Positions 15,259 through 22,401 of a stretch of 32,133 nucleotides of DNA are shown here, piece by piece. Made by a program: the position numbers and the translations under genes. Positions within the stretch are counted from its first letter, which is position 1. The number at the start of each line of letters is the position of its first letter. Origin of the DNA: Chloroflexota bacterium (GTDB lineage Bacteria > Chloroflexota > Anaerolineae > Anaerolineales > Anaerolineaceae); NCBI GenBank assembly GCA_012798515.1, contig JAAZNB010000335.1:1-32133 (forward strand), read 5' to 3'. Under the pieces are notes generated by a model that saw only the letters and a list, made by a program, of their open reading frames with translations, ran no database searches and had not been told where the DNA came from.

Positions 15259-17475
15259 ATGAAATATATTGGCCAATCTGTTCCCCGAATCGATGCAGCC
15301 ACGAAAGTTAAAGGCGAAGCGGTTTTTGCCTCGGACATCAAGATGCCCGGACAGGTGTACATGAAGATGGTCATGGCCCGCCGCCCGCATGCCATCGTGA
15401 AGCATGTGGACATCTCTGGCGCACAGGCCGTGCCTGGCGTCGTATGCGTACTCACCTCGCGGGACGTGCCTTGCAACGAGTTCGGCTATTACACCTACGA
15501 TCAGCCGGTGTTGTGCGGCCCGTGCAGCAAACCTTACGCTGACCGGGTGCGGTTTGTGGGGGACCGGGTGGCTGCCGTGGTTGCAGAAACCGAAGAGATT
15601 GCCCAACGCGCCTGTGCTCTGATTCAGGTGGAATACGAAGATTTGCCTGTGGTGTGCGATGCCGAAGAGGCCATGCAGCCTGGCGCGCCCGTGCTGCACC
15701 CGGACGTGGGTTCCAACGTGTTCGACCACCACAAGCTTTACAATGGAGACGTGGAGGCAGGCTTTCGCCAGGCCGACGTGATCGTGGAATCGGTCTTCGA
15801 TACCCCTCCCCAGGAACATGCCTTTTTACAGACCGAATCGGGGCTGGCCTACATCGACACAGAAGGGCGGGTCGCCGTGGTCACGGCCGGGCAATGGGGG
15901 ATCAAGGACCGTAAACAGGTGGCTCATGCGCTCGGCCTGGCCGAAGATGCCGTGCGGGTGATTTACCCAATGACGGGGGGAGCTTTTGGGGGCCGTGAAG
16001 ATATTTCGGTGCAGATCATCGTGGCCCTGGCGGCGCTCAAACTGCAACAGAGGGGAACGCCGCGCCCGGTTAAAGTGGTCTGGACGCGAGAGGAGTCCAT
16101 GCTGGGCCATTGCAAGCGCCATCCCATCCGTTTCTTCGCTCGCTGGGGCGCCACCCGGGAGGGGAAGATCGTCGCCGCCGAAGTGCGGATGCTGGCCGAT
16201 GGGGGCGCCTATAAATTCACCACCAGCATCGTCACCAGTAACGCGGTGATTAACTCCCTGGGCCCCTATGAAATTGCCAACGTCAAGGTAGACGCCTACG
16301 ACGTCTATACCAATAACGTCCCGCGGGGCGCCTTTCGAGGCTTCGGCGGCCCCCAGGCGGTTTTTTGCTCGGAACAGATGGTCAACAAACTGGCAGAGGC
16401 GTTGGGGTTGGACCCCATGGAATTGCGCATGCGCAACCTGGCCAGAGAAGGTTCTCTGCAGACCATCGGCGCGCCTTATCCGCCGGGGATGACCATCCGC
16501 CAGGTGTCCGAGGCCTGCGCTCAAAAGGCGGGCTGGCAACCAGGGCAGGCTGGCTGGAAACTGGGACGCCAATTCCCCAGAGTCGACCCTGAACGGCCCT
16601 ACCTGCACCGCGGGTTGGGATTGGCCTGTGCGCACAAGAACGTGGGCTTTTCATACGGCTATCCCGAGAATTGCACCATCGGGATCGACCTGTACGGCGA
16701 TTCTGAAATCGAGCAGGCGGTGATTCGCCATAGCGCCAGTGAAGTCGGCATGGGGGCACACACGGTCATTACCCAGATGGCCGCCGACGCGTTGGGCCTG
16801 GCCATGGATCAAATCAGGCTGATCTCTACCGACACGGCCCTGGTCGCGGATTCGGGGTCTGTCTCAGCCTCTCGCATGACCTTTTTTATCGGCAACGCAA
16901 TCAAAGAGGGCGCCGAGAAAGCCCTGGAGTTGTGGAAAAGCGGGCCCCATCCTGTGCACATGGAACATACTTACTGGCCATACCGGACTACTGCGCCCGA
17001 CCCGGAGACCGGGCAATGCGATCCCAACGCAGCTTATGCATACACGGCCCAGGCGGTCGAGGTCGTGGTGGATACGGAAACCGGGCAGGTGAAGATCGAG
17101 AAGATATACTGCGCCATCGACGTAGGCAAGGCCATCAATCCCCAACAGGTACGCGCTCAAATTCAGGGCGGGCTGGTCCAATCGGTGGGCTACTCGATGC
17201 TGGAGAATTTCGTCGAAAAACAGGGCCGGGTTCTCACGCCCAGCCTATCCACCTACCTGGTGCCGACTGTGCTGGATATCCCGCCGGAATTGGACATTAT
17301 GGTCCTGGAAATCCCCGATCCTCGCGGCCCCTGGGGCGCCCGTGGCCTGGGGGAAGTAATGAGCATGTGCCTGGTTCCGGCTGTGACGGCCGCCGTATTT
17401 GACGCCACGGGCGTGTGGTTCGATCATTTCCCGCTGGTGCCAGAAGTGGTGTTGGAAGGTCTCACGAACCGATAA
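15259..17475 (+). CDS. Xanthine dehydrogenase-family molybdopterin-binding (large) subunit
   Basis: The 738-residue protein matches the molybdenum hydroxylase large subunit over its whole length. The N-terminal 'a/b hammerhead' domain (KYIGQSVPRIDAATKVKGEAVFASDIKMPG) is followed by cofactor-binding loops 'GGAFGGRED' (about 240-248) and 'PRGAFRGFGGPQ' (355-366), and by the C-terminal 'GARGLGE' (693-699) holding the catalytic Glu699. Such enzymes hydroxylate purines, N-heterocycles or aldehydes. The family normally needs a 2Fe-2S subunit and often an FAD subunit, and neither gene is in the window. The ribosome site is poor (AAAG at short distance). The stop overlaps the opposing phosphodiester glycosidase gene by 14 bp. 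Substrate is unknown. It may work with electron-transfer subunits encoded elsewhere. Confidence 0.92.
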   Translation: MKYIGQSVPRIDAATKVKGEAVFASDIKMPGQVYMKMVMARRPHAIVKHVDISGAQAVPGVVCVLTSRDVPCNEFGYYTYDQPVLCGPCSKPYADRVRFVGDRVAAVVAETEEIAQRACALIQVEYEDLPVVCDAEEAMQPGAPVLHPDVGSNVFDHHKLYNGDVEAGFRQADVIVESVFDTPPQEHAFLQTESGLAYIDTEGRVAVVTAGQWGIKDRKQVAHALGLAEDAVRVIYPMTGGAFGGREDISVQIIVALAALKLQQRGTPRPVKVVWTREESMLGHCKRHPIRFFARWGATREGKIVAAEVRMLADGGAYKFTTSIVTSNAVINSLGPYEIANVKVDAYDVYTNNVPRGAFRGFGGPQAVFCSEQMVNKLAEALGLDPMELRMRNLAREGSLQTIGAPYPPGMTIRQVSEACAQKAGWQPGQAGWKLGRQFPRVDPERPYLHRGLGLACAHKNVGFSYGYPENCTIGIDLYGDSEIEQAVIRHSASEVGMGAHTVITQMAADALGLAMDQIRLISTDTALVADSGSVSASRMTFFIGNAIKEGAEKALELWKSGPHPVHMEHTYWPYRTTAPDPETGQCDPNAAYAYTAQAVEVVVDTETGQVKIEKIYCAIDVGKAINPQQVRAQIQGGLVQSVGYSMLENFVEKQGRVLTPSLSTYLVPTVLDIPPELDIMVLEIPDPRGPWGARGLGEVMSMCLVPAVTAAVFDATGVWFDHFPLVPEVVLEGLTNR

Positions 17476-18481
17476 ACAAAATATCACTGGTGCCGCGTTC
17501 TTTGTTCCTGCCCAACGGGTTATTGACCACGCGTCCCATAAAGTACATCGTCGATGAGCCCCCGCCATCGATGTTGTAGGCGTCTGTGCAGCCCAGGTCT
17601 GCAAAAATCTGGGCAAATTCCGACAGGCTGACCCCGCGGCTGTAACCTGGGCTGCGCCCATCTACGACTACGAAGACAAAATGATTGTCAGCGATGATAC
17701 CGACGCCCGTCCTGGGATTATTGCTCTCGATGGTATGGTTGCCCAGGTTTGAATCGACGCGGGTCACGCCAAAGCCAGTTGCCGTTTCAGCGTTCTCGAT
17801 CAGTGCCGGGCCGAAAGATAGCGTATTCCAGACGCCATCTTCCACCAGTTCCTGAGCGGTGGTTTGCGTTTCGTCGTAAATCTGCATCGAACCATCCTTG
17901 TAGAAGGCCAGCCCAATGCGGGTACCCTGGTCGCGATAGATTACGCCGTTGCGGATGACGATTCCATCTGTGCGAAAGCCGTAGTAATCGCCGTTGACGG
18001 CCAGGATGGCATCGTTCTCCCCGGCGATTTCGGACGTGTTCGCGATGATATTGGTGCCAAACTTGTCCTCGGCGAAAGCGCTCTGCAACTGGGTGGCGTC
18101 GTTGAGGATCACGTCTGCCACAAAATAAGTGACCTGGTCCTTTCCGCTGCCGGTGGTCACCGGGTGGATAGAAATTGAGACTGTCTCGCTCTGGTAATTC
18201 CAATCGTCGCTATAGACTGTTCCCGGGTCGGCTGCCGGCAGTGAAATCGCGCTCTCTAGCGCGATTTGGTCTGCGGTGCTGGGAAGAGGAGCGGCTGTGG
18301 CGCTGGTTCCGGCCGCGGCCAGGGCGTAGGCGCTCACGTCGGCAATTTCGACGTGGGCGATCAGGTATCGATCGGCTAACAGGTACAGGATCCCCATTAT
18401 CACCACGAGGATGATGGGGATGATGGCTGCGGTAAGACGTTTTTTCTCTGGGTTTCCCATTGGATCACTTCTATCCATCAT
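17462..18481 (-). CDS. Membrane-anchored phosphodiester glycosidase-family (NAGPA/DUF2233) protein
   Basis: The 339-residue product has a short charged N-terminus, one membrane helix (AAIIPIILVVIMGILYLLA, about 19-38) and an external domain. The signature 'YNIDGGGSSTM' near residue 302 and upstream 'AVNGDYYGF' and 'TGVGIIADNHFVFVVVDGR' identify the NAGPA/DUF2233 fold of N-acetylglucosamine-1-phosphodiester alpha-N-acetylglucosaminidase and bacterial relatives linked to exopolysaccharide or cell-wall glycan turnover. The frame could begin at a TTG (18490), but the ATG at 18481 follows a GGAAAA site. An ATG at 18460 (MGNPEKK) is another option. It is convergent with, and overlaps by 14 bp, the molybdenum hydroxylase gene, and is divergent from the DedA gene. 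Function on a specific glycan is not shown. Confidence 0.87.
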   Translation of the reverse strand: MMDRSDPMGNPEKKRLTAAIIPIILVVIMGILYLLADRYLIAHVEIADVSAYALAAAGTSATAAPLPSTADQIALESAISLPAADPGTVYSDDWNYQSETVSISIHPVTTGSGKDQVTYFVADVILNDATQLQSAFAEDKFGTNIIANTSEIAGENDAILAVNGDYYGFRTDGIVIRNGVIYRDQGTRIGLAFYKDGSMQIYDETQTTAQELVEDGVWNTLSFGPALIENAETATGFGVTRVDSNLGNHTIESNNPRTGVGIIADNHFVFVVVDGRSPGYSRGVSLSEFAQIFADLGCTDAYNIDGGGSSTMYFMGRVVNNPLGRNKERGTSDILFIGS

Positions 18482-18534
18482 TTTTTCCAATATTCATCGC
18501 TATTTTATAGAATTGTGGCCCACGGCGGGTATAG

Positions 18535-18665
18535 AAATGGTATATTTGCTGTCGCTACCCGGCTTGAGGTGAGATTCGGAGGATTTCTCCGATTGGCTTT
18601 AGCGGTGAGGCCGGGTTTCAATTTCATCTGGCAGACGGCCAGTCTTTACCAGGGCTATACCATTT
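18535..18665. promoter_or_regulatory. Inverted repeat in the divergent promoter region of the glycosidase and DedA genes
   Basis: AAATGGTATA (18535-18544) and TATACCATTT (18656-18665) are perfect 10-bp inverted copies 111 bp apart, within the 212-bp gap between two divergent genes. They could be paired binding sites or A+T-rich promoter elements. A TATAAA lies on the minus strand near 18509. No regulator can be assigned. Confidence 0.25.
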
Positions 18666-18693
18666 TTGGGGCTGCTTTGAATACAATGGGGAT

Positions 18694-19332
18694 ATGGATA
18701 CGTTAGCCGAATGGACTCTCAGCAATGTCATGGCCTATGGCATCCCTGCACTCTTGCTTGTGGCTTACCTGGGGTCACTGGGGATTCCATTCCCGGTGAC
18801 CCTGGTGATCATGGCAGCCGGGGCACTGACCCGGGCGGGAATATTCGATTGGCACCAGGCACTGCCCGCCTGTCTGGCCGGGGCGATGCTGGCCGATAAC
18901 AGCGAGTACCTGCTGGGGCGAATGGCCCAACCCTGGCTGTCGCGCCGTTTTGGCCAAAAAGCTGTCTGGCAGCAGGCTCTGACGACCCTTAACCGCCACG
19001 GGATCTGGGCTATTTTGCTGACCCGTTTCTGGCTGACCCCTCTGGCCCCGGCGATCAACATCCTGGCAGGCGGGCGGTATACCTTCCGGCGCTTCCTTCT
19101 GATCGATCTGGTGGGCCAGCTGTTGTGGGTGACGTTGTACGGTGGCCTGGGTTATATTTTTGCGGCGCAATGGGAATGGGTCAGCCAGGTGGTGGGGGGA
19201 ATAACCTGGATATCCGTAGCCGGCGTACTGCTGGCTTACGGCCTTTTCTTCTTTTTCCAACAGCACCGCCGCCAGAAGGCGGCGGTGGGGGAGGGCGTTT
19301 CTTCAGAGGAGAAGGTGAACCGGCAGGGGTGA
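18694..19332 (+). CDS. DedA-family (VTT domain) membrane protein
   Basis: The 212-residue protein has about five hydrophobic segments and DedA/VTT-domain signs: an N-terminal 'LGSLGIPFPVTLVIMAAGAL' loop, 'LADNSEYLLGRMAQPWLSRRFG', 'GIWAILLTRFWLTPLAPAINILAGG' with the conserved Arg of the 'xxxTRFxP' motif, and 'YTFRRFLLIDLVGQLLWVTLYGGLGY'. DedA proteins are inner-membrane lipid scramblases/transporters tied to envelope homeostasis, and some recycle undecaprenyl phosphate. The ATG at 18694 has only a close GGGG upstream. The tail is charged and encoded by DNA with a perfect 10-bp stem (19264-19287, CACCGCCGCC/GGCGGCGGTG). The gene converges on a lipoprotein gene 62 bp away. Confidence 0.88.
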   Translation: MDTLAEWTLSNVMAYGIPALLLVAYLGSLGIPFPVTLVIMAAGALTRAGIFDWHQALPACLAGAMLADNSEYLLGRMAQPWLSRRFGQKAVWQQALTTLNRHGIWAILLTRFWLTPLAPAINILAGGRYTFRRFLLIDLVGQLLWVTLYGGLGYIFAAQWEWVSQVVGGITWISVAGVLLAYGLFFFFQQHRRQKAAVGEGVSSEEKVNRQG

Positions 19333-19342
19333 ACGAGAATTT

Positions 19343-19372
19343 AAAAAGCCAATCGGGTAGGTTTCGCCTGGC
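19343..19372 (-). terminator. Probable terminator of the 736-residue lipoprotein gene
   Basis: On the minus strand an imperfect stem (GCCAG.CG at 19372-19365 with CG.TTGGC at 19355-19348, one mismatch and one wobble) is followed by five T then AAA. It lies 22 bp beyond the stop codon between two convergent genes. The stem is modest, so confidence is medium. Confidence 0.45.
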
Positions 19373-19394
19373 CGTCTCTCCCTTGTGAAATGTG

Positions 19395-21605
19395 TCAAGG
19401 TTCTGGCGTAAACAGGCTGGCGAAGTCTACCTCATATTGCTGCTCGATATCGGCGATGCGTTCATCGAAGGTGATGCGCCAGGCCAGGGCCCCGTTCATG
19501 CCCCAGGGAGCATTATTGGTGCCTCGCAGCACGCGCATACCCTCGTTGCACCAGAGGTTTGTATAATAAGTGACGTCTCGTTTACCCAGTCCCTGCTTGG
19601 CCAACCAGACCCTTGGGTTGACGCCGGCAGGGAAATCGTGCTCGAAAAGATCGGTTTGAACGATGGACATACTTTTGATCAGGTTGGGGTAGGTCTCTGA
19701 AAGCATTGAGTCGTCGTTGAAGAAGGCTGCCAGCTGAACCCAGGTGACCAGCGAGCGAATAGAGCCGTAGTGTTGGCGAAACTCTTCCCAGGGGGCCACT
19801 TCGCTTCCGTACGTTTTGTAAATAGGGGTGCCGTCTGTAATGGAGTAATACTGGGTGTAATTGCCGTCTGAACCGGTATAGAGATTGTAAAAGATTTTAT
19901 AGATGTAAAGCGGGATGCGCTGTACGCTATCATAACGCCGGGTGTCTTGATAAAGTCGCCTGAACTGAATGTCGCGCTTCTCCCCGGTCATTTCGGAAAA
20001 GAAATCCAGCTTGCCCGCATCGAAGAGATCTTGATTATCGATCTGCGCTTGCAGGTTGTTGCCATACCATTCGTAGTTACGCATCCAAAAATAATAGAAG
20101 CGGTTGCCCATATCAAAATCGCCGTTGTACGTAAAAGTATGGCTGCCGTCTGGCGCGAATTTTACCCCAATCTCGTCCGGTACAAGATTGGCCGGGGTCA
20201 GTTCCTGCGCTTCGAGCACCAGTTGGAGCGTATTGGCGTAGCCTTCCAGCAGGTGGTCGGCGCGTTCCAGGTCGGTCTGGCGCAGTTCTTTGTAAATCTC
20301 CTGGATCATGATGGAGAGATCGTCCAGGACAATGGTCATTTCGCCGTTGGCGTCGATGCCGCCCGGCGCGTAGAACCACTTGCCGTTGGGCGCCGGCACA
20401 ATCTCTTGATCGATGGCCTGGATGAGGATATCCTGCAAAAAGGCTTCGTTTTGCGGATCGTGGTACTCGATCATATCCCATTTATTGCCGTAGCCATACC
20501 CACTGACGATGAGCAGGTTCGAGGTGACCCGGTCGGTAGCTACCAGCTGTTCACCGGGCGGGGCATCGTAATCCCAGACGCCATGGATGAGCCCGGTCTG
20601 CGGGTCGATCATGTGGTTGCGCATGATAGCGACGTCGTCATCCGCAGCGAAATCACACGTCATGGTAGTTTCGACTGCCCCAGGGTACAGCACCACGTCC
20701 GATTGGGCAACGTCCTCCAGCCCAAACTCGGCTGCCAGGATCTGGCAGGGTTGGCCATCGAAGCCCAGGTCGAAACAGCGCGGCATATCCATCTGCGGCG
20801 CGTAACTCAGGGAGCAGGCGCCGCTCCAATAATTGTCCAGCCAGGAGGCAGCCTGCGGCTGCGGCTTATCGTCCGCGGCCAGGGCCTGGATGACCGCGTC
20901 CCGTTCCAGGGCAATCCCCTCGACGGCCACCACCGGTTCAGAATAGACGCTGCCGGGCAGGAACTGGACCGCCAGGCTGGTCTTGCCACCCAGGAACTGC
21001 TCGTAGGGGATGGTGACCGTGTAATGGCGTTCGCCGCCGGCGCCGGTCTGGACGTGGTAATAGCGGTCCATCATTTCCCCAAAGTTGGGGTAACGGATGA
21101 CGCCCATGGGCGTGATGACGTTGAGATCGTGCTGAGAACCGTCCATGATAGTGTTCATATTGTACAATTCCACCAGCACGCCGCGGTCGAAGCCAATGAC
21201 CTGCTCGCCTTGGGTGGCATACACGTCAAATTGGACGATGATGTGATCGATGGGCAATCCGCTGTACGGGTTGATATTCCAGATATAGGAAGGCGATTCA
21301 GGGGCGTTGAAAACGCCGTCATCGGGGTAATCTTCCCAAAAATAGCTGGTGAAGGTACCATCTGGATTGGGTTCGATCCACTTTTCGAAGGCAATCTGTG
21401 TTACGGGCAGGTCGATCTGTACCGGCGCCGGCGTGGCCGTAGGGCTGGCCGCCGGTGTGGCGGTGGCGGACGGCAGGGCGGTAACGGTGATGGCCGGTAT
21501 GGTGGTAGCTGGCTCACCTCCGGCCGGAGCGGCCGGCGTACAGGCGCTTAGCAGGTTGGGCAGCAAGAGCAGGGTGGCGAGAATGAAATCGGCGGCTTTC
21601 TTCAT
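19395..21605 (-). CDS. Large secreted lipoprotein of unknown function
   Basis: The 736-residue protein has a lipoprotein signal ending 'LLSAC' (Cys22) and a Thr/Ala/Pro linker at about 27-60. Residues about 65-235 are beta-rich with 'GLPIDHIIVQFDVYATQG' and 'HYTVTIPYEQFLGGKTSLAVQFLPG', suggestive of an accessory jelly-roll. Then comes a Cys-containing segment (SGACSLSYAPQMDMPRCFDLGFDGQPC) and, from about 380, a long helical part rich in Tyr/Trp ('GNRFYYFWMRNYEWYGNN', 'WCNEGMRVLRG'), perhaps a helical-toroid enzyme. I do not recognise the family. It faces outward from the membrane. It is divergent from the ECF sigma factor gene across 180 bp, so it could be a target of that sigma factor, which is inference only. 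The ribosome site is weak. Confidence 0.65.
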   Translation of the reverse strand: MKKAADFILATLLLLPNLLSACTPAAPAGGEPATTIPAITVTALPSATATPAASPTATPAPVQIDLPVTQIAFEKWIEPNPDGTFTSYFWEDYPDDGVFNAPESPSYIWNINPYSGLPIDHIIVQFDVYATQGEQVIGFDRGVLVELYNMNTIMDGSQHDLNVITPMGVIRYPNFGEMMDRYYHVQTGAGGERHYTVTIPYEQFLGGKTSLAVQFLPGSVYSEPVVAVEGIALERDAVIQALAADDKPQPQAASWLDNYWSGACSLSYAPQMDMPRCFDLGFDGQPCQILAAEFGLEDVAQSDVVLYPGAVETTMTCDFAADDDVAIMRNHMIDPQTGLIHGVWDYDAPPGEQLVATDRVTSNLLIVSGYGYGNKWDMIEYHDPQNEAFLQDILIQAIDQEIVPAPNGKWFYAPGGIDANGEMTIVLDDLSIMIQEIYKELRQTDLERADHLLEGYANTLQLVLEAQELTPANLVPDEIGVKFAPDGSHTFTYNGDFDMGNRFYYFWMRNYEWYGNNLQAQIDNQDLFDAGKLDFFSEMTGEKRDIQFRRLYQDTRRYDSVQRIPLYIYKIFYNLYTGSDGNYTQYYSITDGTPIYKTYGSEVAPWEEFRQHYGSIRSLVTWVQLAAFFNDDSMLSETYPNLIKSMSIVQTDLFEHDFPAGVNPRVWLAKQGLGKRDVTYYTNLWCNEGMRVLRGTNNAPWGMNGALAWRITFDERIADIEQQYEVDFASLFTPEP

Positions 21606-21785
21606 GGATTTGTGCGGAATCCCCTTTCTGCGATGATGAGTTAATGCATCCCGGGGGCCTGTTCGGGAGCCGGGGCACAGCGGACGGCAGGGGCTGAGTA
21701 ATTTTAACTAACTTTTTTCAGGGTTAAAAGATCATATCTATGTGGCCAGGTTCTTCGAATCCAGCAATACCGTGAAAGGATGTTT

Positions 21786-22400
21786 ATGGATGAACTTGAG
21801 GCAATCGAACTCTTGAAAAGAGGAGACTTAAATGGGCTAGAACCGCTGGCAAAAAAATATTATTTCCAGGCCGTTCGTTCTTCCTATTTGATTGTACAGG
21901 ATTTTGGCCTGGCAGAGGACATCGTCCAGTCGGCCTTCTTGTCGTCCAGCCAGAAAATATATCAACTGTCATCGGATCGTTTTGGCCCCTGGTTTTTAAG
22001 AAGCGTTATCAATGCGTCCATCAAAGCTGCTAACCGGCAAAGCCGGCTGCTGCACCTGGATGCTCACGAAGATGAGTTTACCAACCAGCTGAAAGAATGG
22101 CTGCTGGACCGGCAGCCTTTGCCGGAAATGATGGTGGAACGCCAAGAGTTACGCCGCCAAATCAAGACAGCCTTGGGCCAGCTTACCCCTAATCAACGCG
22201 GGGCGGTAGTGTTGAAATACTACCTGGAAATGAGCGAGGCGGAAATGAGCCATTCCCTGGGCGCGCCGGTTTCATCTATCAAGTGGTGGCTACACATAGC
22301 CCGGCGCAAGCTGCGCCAACTGCTGGCCGGATACGATGACCGGTCTCCTTCGACGAACACACAATCCACTTCGCTGTGTGGCAAAGAAAAGGAGGGATGA
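21786..22400 (+). CDS. ECF-type RNA polymerase sigma factor
   Basis: The 204-residue protein has sigma region 2 (residues about 8-75: 'LAKKYYFQAVRSSYLIVQDFGLAEDIVQSAFLSS') with the 'AEDIVQ.AF' core, a linker, and region 4 (about 125-180: 'ALGQLTPNQRGAVVLKYYLEMSEAEMSHSLGAPVSSIKWWLHIARRKLRQLL') with its DNA-binding helix-turn-helix. It directs RNA polymerase to a stress or envelope regulon. Two ATGs are possible. The one at 21786 is chosen because AAAGGA ends 5 nt before it, while the one at 21780 overlaps that site. The stop is followed after 1 bp by the membrane protein gene that is probably its anti-sigma factor. Region 4 carries 'KWWLHIARRKL', where most relatives have 'VKSRLHRARKKL'. Confidence 0.9.
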   Translation: MDELEAIELLKRGDLNGLEPLAKKYYFQAVRSSYLIVQDFGLAEDIVQSAFLSSSQKIYQLSSDRFGPWFLRSVINASIKAANRQSRLLHLDAHEDEFTNQLKEWLLDRQPLPEMMVERQELRRQIKTALGQLTPNQRGAVVLKYYLEMSEAEMSHSLGAPVSSIKWWLHIARRKLRQLLAGYDDRSPSTNTQSTSLCGKEKEG

Positions 22401-22401
22401 A

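Noticed and set aside
18515-18706. 63-codon plus-strand frame ahead of the DedA gene
   Set aside because: No ribosome site, low-complexity-like content and overlap with the DedA start; no sign of a leader peptide.
19264-19287. Perfect 10-bp GC hairpin near the end of the DedA gene as a terminator
   Set aside because: It lies inside the coding sequence and has no T-tract after it on either strand.
19947-21551. Long plus-strand frame of 534 codons opposite the lipoprotein gene
   Set aside because: It is a shadow: the minus frame has a signal peptide, lipobox and natural composition, while this one does not.
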